A DNA stretch of 64,000 nt from UBA5336 sp038745855 (GCA_038745855.1 JBCDLC010000008.1:27148-91147); one strand, 5' to 3'. Counted from the first letter of the stretch, positions 51,847 to 61,223 are shown. The notes: generated by a model from the letters alone, not told the origin. Translations and numbers: made by a program.

Positions 51847-53289
51847 ATGAAAAATCCCGCTCCGTTCGATCTCGGCCCGGCCCACCTCGTCGGCATTGGC
51901 GGTATCGGCATGTCCGGCATTGCGGAAATCATGATGACGTTGGGCTACAAGGTGCAAGGGTCCGACCTTCGCGAGAGCCCCATCATCGAAAGGCTGCGAG
52001 AGAAGGGCGCGGACGTGTTCATCGGCCAGGCTGCAGAGAATATCGCTGGGGTCGGTGCTGTGATTGTTTCGACTGCCATCAAGGCTGACAATCCCGAAGT
52101 CATGGCGGCCCGGGCCCAGGGAATCCCGGTGGTCCGCCGCGCGAACATGTTGGCGGAGCTGGTGCGTCTGAAATGGACCGTGTGCATTGCCGGCACCCAC
52201 GGCAAGACGACCACAACGTCCATGGTGGCCGCGCTCCTCGACGGCTGCGGAATCGACCCGACCGTGATCAATGGCGGCATCGTCAACGCCTACGGCTCAA
52301 ATGCCAAAGCCGGCGCAGGCGACTGGATGGTAGTCGAAGCAGACGAGAGCGACGGCACGTTCACAAAGCTCGCGCCCACCGCTGCGATCGTAACCAATAT
52401 CGACCCCGAACACATGGACCACTATGGCTCCATGGATGGCCTGAGGCGCGCCTTCGATACCTTTGTCGAGAATATCCCGTTCTATGGGTTTGCGGTTCTT
52501 TGCACCGATCACCCAGAGGTCCAGGCGCTGGCCGCTCGGGTGACCGACCGCCGTCGGATCACCTATGGCTTCAACCGCCAGGCCGATGTCCGTGCAATCA
52601 ATGTCACCACCGATCTTTCCGGTGCCCATTTCGATGTGGCCCTCCGCCGGCCCGGATCGGCGGCACCGCGCATGATTGAAGGGCTGACCCTGCCCATGGC
52701 TGGAGACCATAATGTCCAGAACGCCCTTGCGGCGATCACGGTCGCCCTCGAACTCGGCGCCAATGACGCTCAGATCAGGGAGGCTCTTTCGGGCTTTGGT
52801 GGCGTCAAGCGCAGATTTACGCCCGTCGGTGAGTGGAATATCGGCCCCGGTCTCGAACCTGTCCGCATCATCGACGATTATGGCCACCACCCGGTCGAGA
52901 TAGAGGCGGTGCTCAAGGCGGCGCGCGCCATGCAGGGCAGCCGGCAATTGATCGCTGTGCACCAGCCCCACCGCTACTCGCGGCTGGGCGATCTGTTCGA
53001 GCATTTTTCCACATGCTTTGATGCCGCTGACGCTGTCCTTATCGCCCCGGTCTACGCCGCAGGAGAGGAACCGCGAGAGGGCATCGATGAAGGGGCACTC
53101 GTCCATTCGCTCCGCCGGCACGGTCACAAGAACGCCGATGTCTTGGCTGAGTTGGATGTCCTGCCGGAAGCCATCCGCGCGCGGGCAAAACCCGGTGCGA
53201 TGGTTGTCTGCCTTGGCGCAGGAAACATTACGTCCCACGCTGGAGCCCTGGCCACCAAGTTGGAAGACGGTCAGCCCTCGCAGCAGTAA
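51847..53289 (+). CDS. murC: UDP-N-acetylmuramate:L-alanine ligase MurC
   Basis: 480 residues. The N-terminal HLVGIGGIGMSGIAEIM, the ATP loop AGTHGKTTTTSM at about residues 115-126, VEADESDGTFTKL, TNIDPEHMDHYGS and IDDYGHHPVEI are the MurC signatures. It catalyses the first amino-acid addition to UDP-MurNAc, upstream of MurD, MurE and MurF. Here it is isolated: recR lies 132 bp before it and the minus-strand rnpB 46 bp after it. murB and ddl, which normally follow it, are not in the window. Confidence 0.97.
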   Translation: MKNPAPFDLGPAHLVGIGGIGMSGIAEIMMTLGYKVQGSDLRESPIIERLREKGADVFIGQAAENIAGVGAVIVSTAIKADNPEVMAARAQGIPVVRRANMLAELVRLKWTVCIAGTHGKTTTTSMVAALLDGCGIDPTVINGGIVNAYGSNAKAGAGDWMVVEADESDGTFTKLAPTAAIVTNIDPEHMDHYGSMDGLRRAFDTFVENIPFYGFAVLCTDHPEVQALAARVTDRRRITYGFNRQADVRAINVTTDLSGAHFDVALRRPGSAAPRMIEGLTLPMAGDHNVQNALAAITVALELGANDAQIREALSGFGGVKRRFTPVGEWNIGPGLEPVRIIDDYGHHPVEIEAVLKAARAMQGSRQLIAVHQPHRYSRLGDLFEHFSTCFDAADAVLIAPVYAAGEEPREGIDEGALVHSLRRHGHKNADVLAELDVLPEAIRARAKPGAMVVCLGAGNITSHAGALATKLEDGQPSQQ

Positions 53290-53335
53290 GCCGATCCCGG
53301 AACCGGATGCGCCCTCGCGTTGCCTCAGACGATGA

Positions 53336-53728
53336 AGACCAGTCGGCCTGTAAGCCGGGTTCTGTTCACCGGGTCACCCCGGATTGGCAGCCATTCCTCT
53401 GGGAGGCCCGTTGCCAGGCCCCTCGCGCGACACACCCGGGGCACGGGGCTGAAGACGGCCCACGAAAGCGCCCTCTATTCGGTCTTGCTCCAGGCGGGGT
53501 TTACCATGCCAGGACCGTTACCGGACCCGCGGTGGGCTCTTACCCCACCCTTTCACCCTTACCGAGGGGGATGAACCCCCAAGGCGGTCTGCTCTCTGTG
53601 GCACTTTCCCTCGGCTCGCGCCGGGCGGGCGTTACCCGCCGCCTTGTCTCCATGGAGCCCGGACTTTCCTCCAGTGATAATCGGCTTTCGCCCATCTTCA
53701 CCAGCGACTGCCCGGCCGACTGGTCTCG
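53336..53728 (-). ncRNA. rnpB: RNase P RNA (bacterial class A)
   Basis: Catalytic RNA that removes the 5' leader of tRNA precursors. Read on the minus strand, the first 12 nt of helix P1 (53714-53725) pair perfectly with 53337-53348. The conserved P4 left strand GAGGAAAGTCCGGGCTCC is present, with GAGGGAAAGTGCCACAGAGA and the 3' AACCCGGCTTACAGGCC. The core length of about 390 nt is normal. A TATATA box sits about 10 bp upstream of the RNA's 5' end. Exact ends are estimated from the P1 helix. Open frames in this stretch are spurious. Confidence 0.95.
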
Positions 53729-53771
53729 CAGCCCTATATAGTCCCCAAGAGATTCAGGCGATAGGGCGTCC

Positions 53772-54656
53772 ATGCGCGGAACTGGTTCTGTCTTTCACGC
53801 ACTGATCGAGACGCCAGGCTTTACCTTGGGCGTGCTCCCGCTGTGGCGCGCGGTCAGGCGATTGACCCGGCCAGAGGTGCGGATCGTGACGGGAGGGATC
53901 GCATTCTACGCCTTGTTCTCGATCTTCCCGTTGATCTACCTGACGCTGACCCTGCTTATCATCGTTCTGCCCCGAGAGATCAGCGCACAGATTGCCGGCT
54001 CGATCGAGCAGATTTTGGCAACGGGCGTCGAGCCCCTCCGGGAGAATGAGATCGGTGTTATCAGCGCACTGACACCCCAGGGGCTGACCCTTCGAGCGCT
54101 GGCAGCCGTACTTGTGGTCGGGTTTACCGCCGCGTCGGGAGCCAAGGCTGCGATTACCGGCATCCGCATGATCGCCGGCACGGTCGGCAAATCCGGGATC
54201 ATCCGTTTCCAGGGCATATCTCTGCTGATGACGGCGCTAATGATCCTTCTGGTCTGGTTGCTCGGCGCCATGCAGGTCGTTTTGACCGTTGTCGAGCAGG
54301 GCCAGGGCGGCGATGCGGGCCGTTTCGCAGCCGAGATTGCACAGATCGCCTCGACCCTCTGGATCTCGAAGTGGGTCGCGAGTTTCCTGGTGTTCTACCT
54401 GGTGATCGCCCTCTCGCTCCGGGGCCATGTCGAAAGTGGGCGTGCCCTGCTTTTGGGCGCTATCGCCGGATCGGCCGCCTGGCTGACTGTAACTTGGGCA
54501 TTCCAGCTGTATCTGCGCATTTCCGTACTCGACACCGTTTACGGCGCCTTGGCGTCGGTGATCCTTGGATTTGTCTGGCTGATCGCCTCGGTCACATCTC
54601 TCTTGTTGGGGGCGGCTCTGGCTGCGGAATGGTCGAAGGTGATCAAGGGTGACTGA
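53772..54656 (+). CDS. YihY/BrkB-family inner-membrane protein
   Basis: 294 residues with about six membrane segments. The YihY/BrkB pattern is visible in RIVTGGIAFYALFSIFPLIYL (about residues 38-58) and VYGALASVILGFVWLIASVTSLLLGA near the end. The family was once called RNase BN, but that activity is not supported. Function unknown. The gene begins about 40 bp from the 5' end of rnpB and is divergent from it. Confidence 0.85.
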   Translation: MRGTGSVFHALIETPGFTLGVLPLWRAVRRLTRPEVRIVTGGIAFYALFSIFPLIYLTLTLLIIVLPREISAQIAGSIEQILATGVEPLRENEIGVISALTPQGLTLRALAAVLVVGFTAASGAKAAITGIRMIAGTVGKSGIIRFQGISLLMTALMILLVWLLGAMQVVLTVVEQGQGGDAGRFAAEIAQIASTLWISKWVASFLVFYLVIALSLRGHVESGRALLLGAIAGSAAWLTVTWAFQLYLRISVLDTVYGALASVILGFVWLIASVTSLLLGAALAAEWSKVIKGD

Positions 54657-54662
54657 CGGCGT

Positions 54663-55421
54663 TTACCGGGGACCGTGGAGGCCTGCGATCTGTCCAATGC
54701 GCGCCAGTGTGGAGAGATCGGCCTGTCCCGTAAGCCACTCCGGCAGCCACCGGCGTTGGAACGCAAGCACGACCCTCTCCATTTGTTCATCATAGAGACC
54801 TGTTCCGTCCAGAATGTAGCCAATTGTGGACAATTGCCGCTGTAAAGTTTCTACCGGCGTTCCCGTCTCTCCTCGCCCGAGGCCGCGACCGATCAAGGTT
54901 TCACCGCCGCCGGCGGGCGCAACAGGGGGCCAAATGCCGATGCCGTGGGCTGCGAGTTCCTGCCATGGAAAGTGCTCGCCGGGATCGCTTTTTCGGTCGG
55001 GCGCGATATCGGAATGGCCAACAATTCGGCTTTGCGGGATCGGATGCCGGGTGAGGATTGCGCCGCACAGGGAGATCACGGCGGCGATCTGAGGTCGCGG
55101 AAAGGGGGGTAACCCGCCATCGGCAAGCCTGAAGTCATGGCCACCATTGACGATCTCGATGCCGATGGATCGGGAGTTCAGATCATCATCGCCCTGCCAG
55201 CGCGCAACGCCGGCATGCCAAGCCCGGTCTCTTTCCGCCACCATCTGAAGGATGACACCGTCCTCGCGCACCAGGTAATGTGACGAGACGGCGGCGGCCG
55301 GATCCTTTAGCCGGGCAATTGCCGCCTCGCCGCTCTCCATGCCGGTATAGTGCAGCACAAGCATGTCGATGGGTGCCCTACGCGCGTTGAAATTCGGGCT
55401 CGGGTCCCGCTTGATATGCAT
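54663..55421 (-). CDS. N-acetylmuramoyl-L-alanine amidase (AmpD-like) with peptidoglycan-binding domain
   Basis: 252 residues. The amidase_2 domain occupies about residues 12-165, with the zinc-site segments VLHYTGM, WHAG, IGIEIVN and VGHSDIAPDRKSDPG. A PG_binding_1 domain (VETLQRQLSTIGY, FQRRWLPEWLTG) follows. There is no signal peptide, which fits cytosolic AmpD recycling of anhydromuropeptides. Its start is coupled to the upstream EamA transporter gene by TAATG. It faces the BrkB-like gene, only 6 bp away. Confidence 0.88.
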   Translation of the reverse strand: MHIKRDPSPNFNARRAPIDMLVLHYTGMESGEAAIARLKDPAAAVSSHYLVREDGVILQMVAERDRAWHAGVARWQGDDDLNSRSIGIEIVNGGHDFRLADGGLPPFPRPQIAAVISLCGAILTRHPIPQSRIVGHSDIAPDRKSDPGEHFPWQELAAHGIGIWPPVAPAGGGETLIGRGLGRGETGTPVETLQRQLSTIGYILDGTGLYDEQMERVVLAFQRRWLPEWLTGQADLSTLARIGQIAGLHGPR

Positions 55422-56320
55422 TAGCTGGCCCCGCCGACCTTGCGGCCCAGCGCAGCCTCCGGAAGCGCCTTGTTCGGCCGGATGGCAATCACGAACACGC
55501 CGCCGAGGGAGATCGCCCCGCCGACGACGAGTTGCAGCGTCAATGTCTCACCGAGCAGGATCACGCCAAAAATCACGCCCCAGATCGGGGTCATGAGCGT
55601 GAGGGGAGAGAGCAGGGAAATATCGTACTTCTTGATCAGCGTGTAAAAGCCGCCATGGCCAAAGACCGAAACGCCGAGCACCGCAAATACAGTCGCGATC
55701 CAGACGCCGATCCCACCGGCGAGATATGTTTGTCCTTGGCCCGTTTCGATTAGGGCCGATAGCGCGAAGAGCGGCGCGAAAGAGAACAGACCGACCCACG
55801 CTTGCATCTGGAAAGGCGAGATCGGGTCCATCCGTTTCATCAGAATACCGCCGATGGATCCGATGACCGCTGAGACCACCACGTAGACGAGGCCAAAACT
55901 GAACGCGAAGTCTTCGGGGTTGAAAGCGATCAGCACCGCACCTGCAAATGCAAGCATGATCCCCAACGTCCTTCGCCAGCCCACGGTCTCGCCCAGAAAA
56001 GCCATGCTCAGGAGTGTCGAGAACGGGACGCCGAGCTGCCCAACCACCGCCACGGCGCTCGCTTCGGCGTTTGCGAGGCCAAGGAACAGCAGTGCGAAAT
56101 GGGCAGCGCCAATGCACATGGAGATCATGAACAGCGTCCCGAGATCCTTCGGGATTGGCCTGAGGAATGGGACGAGCACGAGCGCGATCCCGAAAAATCT
56201 GATCGCAGCAAAGAATAGTGGCGGCACCGCCATGTCCGCGACCACCCAACGGGTTATGACGATGTTCAGCCCCCAGACGAGGCAGACGAAGAAGAGCAAA
56301 ACGAAATCGCGGAACCCCAT
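55421..56320 (-). CDS. EamA/RhaT-family (DMT) transporter
   Basis: 299 residues from the ATG at 56320; a GTG at 56329 would add three. Ten hydrophobic segments form two EamA repeats, with ...VVGQLGVPFSTLLSMAFLGETVGW and ...LTLMTPIWGVIFGVILLGETL as the paired signatures. Such proteins export small metabolites or amino acids. The stop is shared with the amidase start (TAATG). Substrate unknown. Confidence 0.88.
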   Translation of the reverse strand: MGFRDFVLLFFVCLVWGLNIVITRWVVADMAVPPLFFAAIRFFGIALVLVPFLRPIPKDLGTLFMISMCIGAAHFALLFLGLANAEASAVAVVGQLGVPFSTLLSMAFLGETVGWRRTLGIMLAFAGAVLIAFNPEDFAFSFGLVYVVVSAVIGSIGGILMKRMDPISPFQMQAWVGLFSFAPLFALSALIETGQGQTYLAGGIGVWIATVFAVLGVSVFGHGGFYTLIKKYDISLLSPLTLMTPIWGVIFGVILLGETLTLQLVVGGAISLGGVFVIAIRPNKALPEAALGRKVGGAS

Positions 56321-56469
56321 GCCGACCACCTAGGCCGAAAGGGACGGTGAGGGAACACGTGCAAGGAAAAGGGCGCGCGAACCTCTGCCCGTTCCGAAAC
56401 CCCGCTCGACAAGTATCAGGCGGCGCGTCAGACTATGTCGACATAGAAAAGACCTGGAGGATCCGCCCC

Positions 56470-56913
56470 ATGCACATGGACATTCCCACAACGGGCCATA
56501 GCCCAAATCTCCAACGCTGGATGGACTACATCCTCCACGACCATTCCCATGAAACCCTCTCGGCGCAACTTCACGATGACGTTGTTTTCGAGAGCCCGAT
56601 TGTTCACACGCCCCAACGCGGTAAGGCGATCACTCTCATGTATCTCGGCGCTGCCGGGAATACGCTTGGCGGGGATGCTTTTCGCTACACCAAGGTGTTC
56701 GATTGCGGCGACCGGGCGGTTATCGAATTCGAGTCCGAGATGGACGGCATCCATGTCAACGGCATCGACATGATCTCTTGGAACGAAGAGGGTCAGATCG
56801 TCCACTTCAAGGTCATGGTCCGCCCGCTGAAGGCGATCCAGACCGTGCACGCCCACATGAAAGCCATGCTGGAGACCATGAAGGAAGCCAAGCGCACCGG
56901 CGCGACGGCCTGA
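56470..56913 (+). CDS. SnoaL/NTF2-like domain protein
   Basis: 147 residues from the ATG at 56470, with GGAGG nine bases upstream. The frame is open to 56347. Residues 10-130 have the short cone-shaped alpha/beta pattern of NTF2-like proteins (LHDDVVFESPIVHTP, RYTKVFDCGDRAVIEFESEMDGIHVNGIDMISWNEEGQIVHFKVMVRP). Function unknown: members range from ketosteroid isomerases to polyketide cyclases. It shares one base with the next gene (TGATG). Confidence 0.72.
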   Translation: MHMDIPTTGHSPNLQRWMDYILHDHSHETLSAQLHDDVVFESPIVHTPQRGKAITLMYLGAAGNTLGGDAFRYTKVFDCGDRAVIEFESEMDGIHVNGIDMISWNEEGQIVHFKVMVRPLKAIQTVHAHMKAMLETMKEAKRTGATA

Positions 56914-57458
56914 TGGATCCTGGCCCCAGGGAGGCCGACGGTCCTCCCATGCTGATCACCGAGCGCCTGGTCCTTCGCGGTCACGAGCCGGCCGACCTCG
57001 ACGATGTGGCCGCCATGTGGGGCGATACGGCGGTCACGCGTTATATCGGCTTCACCCGCAGCCGCCAGGATGCGTGGTTCACCATGGCGCGGTACCGGGG
57101 CTTCTGGTCGCTGCTCGGCTACGGATACTGGATCGTGCGGGAACGGCGGACGGAGCGATTTGTGGGCGAGGTCGGCTTCGGCGATTTCAAACGCGGGCTT
57201 GACCCCGATCTGTCCGGCATGCCCGAGGCAGGGTGGGTATTTGCACAATCGGCCTGGGGGCAGGGGTTTGCCAGCGAAGCGACATGTGCGATCCATGATT
57301 GGTTGGACCGCCAGGGCCAAGCAGCGTCGAGCGTCTGCGTCATCGATCCCGAAAACACTGCGTCTGTACGCATTGCCGAGAAAATTGGATATCGCCGGTG
57401 CCGCACAACAATGATGGCGGGTGTGGCGGTCGACATCTTCAGTCGCCTCAAATCATAG
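56913..57458 (+). CDS. GNAT-family N-acetyltransferase (RimJ/RimL-like)
   Basis: 181 residues from the ATG at 56913, which overlaps the previous stop. The start ITERLVLRGHEPADLDDVAAMW is typical of RimJ/RimL-type acetyltransferases. The acetyl-CoA loop QSAWGQGFASEA (about residues 113-124) and PENTASVRIAEKIGY follow. It may acetylate a ribosomal protein or a small molecule. Translated with the NTF2-like gene, but a functional link is not known. Confidence 0.85.
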   Translation: MDPGPREADGPPMLITERLVLRGHEPADLDDVAAMWGDTAVTRYIGFTRSRQDAWFTMARYRGFWSLLGYGYWIVRERRTERFVGEVGFGDFKRGLDPDLSGMPEAGWVFAQSAWGQGFASEATCAIHDWLDRQGQAASSVCVIDPENTASVRIAEKIGYRRCRTTMMAGVAVDIFSRLKS

Positions 57459-57499
57459 GGGCTCTTTCCAGACGCCACGTCCGCGCATACTTAGATCCC

Positions 57500-58462
57500 A
57501 TGTCGAACAACTATCTCGAATTCGAAAAGCCGCTCGCCGAGCTTGAAGCGAAGATTGCCGAGCTCGAAGCCGTTGCGGCCGCGGAAGATGCCCCAGCCAT
57601 CGGGGACGAACTGGCGAAACTGAAAGAGAAATCGTCGAAACAACTCGTCGATCTCTACAAGGATCTCACGCCCTGGAGAAAGACCCAGGTCGCCCGGCAC
57701 CAGGATCGCCCGCACTTCACCGACTATCTGGACGCCCTGTTCGACGACTACCAGGAACTTGCCGGCGATAGGGTCTTTGGCAACGATCAAGCGGTTCTCG
57801 GCGGGCTCGCGTCTTTCAAGGGCCGGTCGGTCGTGGTGATGGGGCACGAGAAGGGCTCGACCACAGAAAGCCGGATCAAGCACAATTTCGGCATGGCCCA
57901 TCCGGAAGGATACCGGAAAGCGGTCCGGCTCATGGACCTCGCCGAGCGTTTTGACCTGCCCGTGGTCACCTTTGTCGACACGGCGGGCGCCTATCCCGGA
58001 AAGGCGGGCGAGGAACGCGGACAGGCGGAAGCCATAGCCCGTTCGACCGAGCGGTGCCTCACGTTGCCCGTGCCCATCGTGTCGCTGATCATCGGGGAAG
58101 GGGGATCGGGCGGGGCGATCGCCATTGCATCGGCGAACCATGTCCTGATGATGGAGCACTCGATATACTCCGTGATCTCGCCAGAGGGCTGCGCATCGAT
58201 CCTCTACCGCGATAGCGACAAGGCCCGCGACGCCGCCGAAGCCATGCGGATCACGGCGAAGGATCTCAAGCGCCTCAAGGTGATCGATACGATCGTGAAA
58301 GAGCCTGTTGGCGGTGCACACCGGGCGCCGGCGTCTGCAATCGAGGCGGCTGGGAAGGCAATTGATAAGGCGTTGGCGGCCCTTATCCCCCTCTCACCCC
58401 TCGAGCTCAAAGCCCAGAGGAAGGAGCGGTTCTACGCCATCGGTCGGGAAGGGCTTTCCTGA
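57500..58462 (+). CDS. accA: Acetyl-CoA carboxylase carboxyltransferase subunit alpha (AccA)
   Basis: 320 residues from the ATG at 57500 (frame open to 57299). The family core is present: LEFEKPLAELEAKI at the start, DYLDALFDDYQELAGDR, the GHEKGSTTESRIKHNFGMAHPEGYRKA carboxyltransferase motif, FVDTAGAYPGKAGEERGQAEAIARS and the IIGEGGSGGAIAIASAN oxyanion region. With AccD it transfers carboxyl to acetyl-CoA in fatty-acid synthesis. accD is not in the window. Confidence 0.97.
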   Translation: MSNNYLEFEKPLAELEAKIAELEAVAAAEDAPAIGDELAKLKEKSSKQLVDLYKDLTPWRKTQVARHQDRPHFTDYLDALFDDYQELAGDRVFGNDQAVLGGLASFKGRSVVVMGHEKGSTTESRIKHNFGMAHPEGYRKAVRLMDLAERFDLPVVTFVDTAGAYPGKAGEERGQAEAIARSTERCLTLPVPIVSLIIGEGGSGGAIAIASANHVLMMEHSIYSVISPEGCASILYRDSDKARDAAEAMRITAKDLKRLKVIDTIVKEPVGGAHRAPASAIEAAGKAIDKALAALIPLSPLELKAQRKERFYAIGREGLS

Positions 58463-58557
58463 TCGGGGGCTGAAGGGCGCTCTCCCCTTTTATCAGCTGC
58501 GTGGCCGTGCAATCCTCCCACAAATCGCGATAATAAAAATCGAGGGAGGACCGCTCC

Positions 58558-59532
58558 ATGCGCGCCATAGCTACTGCTGTCATTTTGGCCGGGCTCACGG
58601 CCTGCGCCCATGCGGAACAAGAGGACCAGGCGCTCGCAGCGGAGGTTGCGGCGCAGGCGTCGTCAGTACCGACCTGGGCAAATTCCAAATTCGGCCCAAA
58701 AGACCGGTTGGGCGCCCTGAACCATTTGTCGCCGGAAAAAACCGCGGCGGCCGCACGCCTGATCTCCGCCGGCAAGACCTATAGCCTGGGCATGGTCACC
58801 GGTCCGAACACGGCCGCCTATGGCCCCAGATCGTTTGAGGTGACGGTGCTCCAGCTCGATGATGGCACCGGCGCGCCGCAGGGCGCTAATCGCGCGGTCT
58901 CCAATGACGACAAGATCTCCGGGTCTGTCGGCGTCGGCAGTCAGATCGACGGGCTTGGCCATTTCGGCATCGGCCACCGCTACTACAATGGTGTGCCGGC
59001 TGCAGATGTGGTCCGGCCCGACGGGCTTATCCAGTTCGGCACCCACACCCTGCCGCCCATCGCGACGCGCGGGATCCTCCTCGATATGACCGCCCAGTTC
59101 GGCACGCCCGTTCCGGACGGCACGCCTTTCAATGTCGCCGAAATCGAAGCGGCCCTCGCCGCCGCCGATCTCTCGCTGGAAGCCGGTGACGTAGTGATCT
59201 TCCACACCGGAAAGATGGCCGCCAGTGATCCCAGCGAATTGTACCAGACCTATCCAGGTCTTGGCGTCGCAGGCGCCGAATACCTCGCCGAAAAAGGCGT
59301 TGTCGCCGTCGGCAGCGACACCTGGGGGCTTGAGGTGATCCCGTTCGAGGATCCAACGAAGATTTTCGACGTCCATGCCACACTGCTCGTCAAGAACGGG
59401 GTCTATATCCTCGAAAACATGGTCACCGAAGAATTGGCCGCTGACGGTGTGACCGAGTTCTTCTTTTCCCTCGGAGTCCCGCGTCTCGAAGGCACGGTGC
59501 AGGCGATCATCAATCCCGTGGCGATCAGGTAG
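58558..59532 (+). CDS. Cyclase-family (kynurenine-formamidase-like) hydrolase, putative lipoprotein
   Basis: 324 residues with a signal ending in a lipobox (LTAC). The cyclase fold pattern is SSVPTWANSKFGPKDRLGALNHLSPE, then SQIDGLGHFGIGHRYYNG, HTLPPIATRGILLD and GDVVIFHTG. The canonical metal motif HxGTHxDxxxH is replaced by QIDGLGH, as in a subgroup found in fungi and bacteria. The catalysed reaction is unknown. Envelope location is inferred from the lipobox. It stands after accA, before an SDR gene 6 bp away. Confidence 0.75.
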   Translation: MRAIATAVILAGLTACAHAEQEDQALAAEVAAQASSVPTWANSKFGPKDRLGALNHLSPEKTAAAARLISAGKTYSLGMVTGPNTAAYGPRSFEVTVLQLDDGTGAPQGANRAVSNDDKISGSVGVGSQIDGLGHFGIGHRYYNGVPAADVVRPDGLIQFGTHTLPPIATRGILLDMTAQFGTPVPDGTPFNVAEIEAALAAADLSLEAGDVVIFHTGKMAASDPSELYQTYPGLGVAGAEYLAEKGVVAVGSDTWGLEVIPFEDPTKIFDVHATLLVKNGVYILENMVTEELAADGVTEFFFSLGVPRLEGTVQAIINPVAIR

Positions 59533-59538
59533 AGGACG

Positions 59539-60348
59539 GTGCCGACCCGTCGCCTCGCTCTCATCACCGGCGCCTCTGCGGGCATTGGCGCTGAATTTGC
59601 CCGCCAGTATGCCGCGATGGGCTGGGATATCGCCATCACGGCGCGCCGGGCCGACCGGTTGCAGGCGCTCGCGTCGGAACTCGAGAACAAGCACGGCGTG
59701 GCGGCCATCGTGATTGCCCAGGACCTCGCCCAGGATGCGGCGGTTTCCCTGATCCTCGAAGATCTGAAAGCCCACGGCCGACATGTGGATGCGCTCATCA
59801 ACAATGCGGGCTACGGGCTTCAGGGGACGTTCTTCACCACCACCTGGGACGAACAGGCCAAGGCGAATCGGGTGCTTTGGACCGCGCCTCTGGAGCTGAT
59901 CCATAAACTGCTCCCGGGCATGGCGGCACGCGGGTTCGGCCGGATCATAAATGTGTCTTCGGTGCTTGGTTATACCGCCGGGTCGAGCGGGCAGACCCTC
60001 TATGGCCCGATCAAGGCGGCGCTCATCCGGGCCTCCGAAGCGCTCCATGCCGAGTGTCAGGACGCCGGTCACAATATCCATGTCACGGCCCTTTGTCCGG
60101 GGCTCACCGACACCGAATTCCATGACGTTGCCGGAACGCGCGAGCGGGCTGCAGAAGCGCCGGATTGGTTGTGGATGCAACCTGGCCCCGTCGTGGAAGC
60201 GGGTATCGAAGCGGTTGAGCGCGGCCAGCCGGTTATTGTGCCGGGCCGGGTGAACAAGGGCATCACGACGCTTGCCAAAATTCTGCCGGAGCCGCTCGGA
60301 CGCGCCGCCATGCGGGCCCAGTCGAAACGCTGGCGCGGAGCCGACTGA
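59539..60348 (+). CDS. Short-chain dehydrogenase/reductase (SDR)
   Basis: 269 residues starting at a GTG at 59539. The Rossmann loop ITGASAGIGAEFARQ is at the N-terminus, NNAG follows, and the catalytic Ser (INVSSVLGY) and YxxxK (YGPIK) are intact. The 269 length fits classical SDRs. NAD(P) preference and substrate are unknown. It follows the cyclase-family gene by six bases and precedes the TMEM175-like gene by five, so these three are likely co-transcribed. Confidence 0.88.
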   Translation: MPTRRLALITGASAGIGAEFARQYAAMGWDIAITARRADRLQALASELENKHGVAAIVIAQDLAQDAAVSLILEDLKAHGRHVDALINNAGYGLQGTFFTTTWDEQAKANRVLWTAPLELIHKLLPGMAARGFGRIINVSSVLGYTAGSSGQTLYGPIKAALIRASEALHAECQDAGHNIHVTALCPGLTDTEFHDVAGTRERAAEAPDWLWMQPGPVVEAGIEAVERGQPVIVPGRVNKGITTLAKILPEPLGRAAMRAQSKRWRGAD

Positions 60349-60353
60349 ACGCC

Positions 60354-61061
60354 GTGCTTCGGGACACTGCCATCCGCGAGCTTGACCACGAGCCTGACTT
60401 CACCTGGCGCGGCCAGAACGTCACGCGGATCGAGAACCTCTCCGACATCGTTTTTGCCCTGGCGTTCGGCATGCTCGTCGCGTCCTCTGCGCCGCCTGCA
60501 ACCTTCACGGAACTCGTCGATTTCCTCATCGCCATCGTGCCGGTGACAGCCGCGTTCTATCTGCTCGTGATGATCTGGAGCACGCACTACACGTTCTTCA
60601 GGCGGTACGGGATTGTCGATAATCATGTGATCGTCCTGAACGCGATCCTGCTGTTCGTCGTCCTCTACCTGGCCTTTCCCCTCCGGTTCGCGTTCGACAG
60701 TTTCTTCGGCTACGTGCTGCTGGCGCTTGGACATCCCGAGCGGGTGGATGCGATGGGCGTGAGCCTTGAGAGGAGTGGCCTCATCATGGGCTTCTTCGCG
60801 GCAGGCTACCTGGTGGTCCAACTGCTTTTTTCCGGGCTGTATGCCCATGCACTCAGATTGAAGGCATCCCTGTCGCTTAGCCCTCGGGAGATCGCGCTGA
60901 CCCGGCGGACTGTGGCCATGACACTGGTCATGTCGGCGTTGGCCTGCATTGTCGGCTTGCTGGCGGTTTTCACCGATGCGAACGGCTTTGCTGGTTTCCT
61001 GATCAATATCGGATGGCCGCTGAATTGGGTGGTGAACCACCTGATCAAACTCCCGGATTGA
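60354..61061 (+). CDS. TMEM175/DUF1211-family membrane protein
   Basis: 235 residues starting with a GTG. The first hydrophobic segment begins with RIENLSDIVFALAFGMLV, which matches the RxxxFSD motif of TMEM175 channels except that Phe is Leu. Five or six more hydrophobic segments follow. TMEM175 relatives are potassium-selective channels; whether this one conducts is unknown. It is the last gene before the gyrB promoter. Confidence 0.72.
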   Translation: MLRDTAIRELDHEPDFTWRGQNVTRIENLSDIVFALAFGMLVASSAPPATFTELVDFLIAIVPVTAAFYLLVMIWSTHYTFFRRYGIVDNHVIVLNAILLFVVLYLAFPLRFAFDSFFGYVLLALGHPERVDAMGVSLERSGLIMGFFAAGYLVVQLLFSGLYAHALRLKASLSLSPREIALTRRTVAMTLVMSALACIVGLLAVFTDANGFAGFLINIGWPLNWVVNHLIKLPD

Positions 61062-61155
61062 CGGCGATCCGAGGGGCGGTTGTAACTTCTTTGCAACACC
61101 CCAAAATCGAGTGAGATGAACTTTCCTCCGAAACCCTGGCGATTGCGCCAGCAAT

Positions 61156-61184
61156 TTCCCTTTCCCAGCGAAACCCCCTATAAT
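61156..61184 (+). promoter_or_regulatory. gyrB promoter
   Basis: A perfect TATAAT at 61179-61184 lies 40 bp before the gyrB ATG. The expected -35 position (61156-61161) reads TTCCCT, a weak match. The TATAAT overlaps the left edge of an AATTAC-GGTAATT near-palindrome (61183-61195). Confidence 0.55.
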
Positions 61185-61223
61185 TACGGTAATTTTCGAG
61201 TCGTAGAGAAAGCCCGCTGACGC

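Noticed and set aside
53307..53773. Several open frames across the rnpB region
   Set aside because: The bases have the conserved RNase P RNA core and a perfect P1 helix, so the frames are shadows of a structured RNA.
58663..60180. 505-codon minus-strand open frame
   Set aside because: Antisense to the cyclase and SDR genes; no start signal and no domain pattern.
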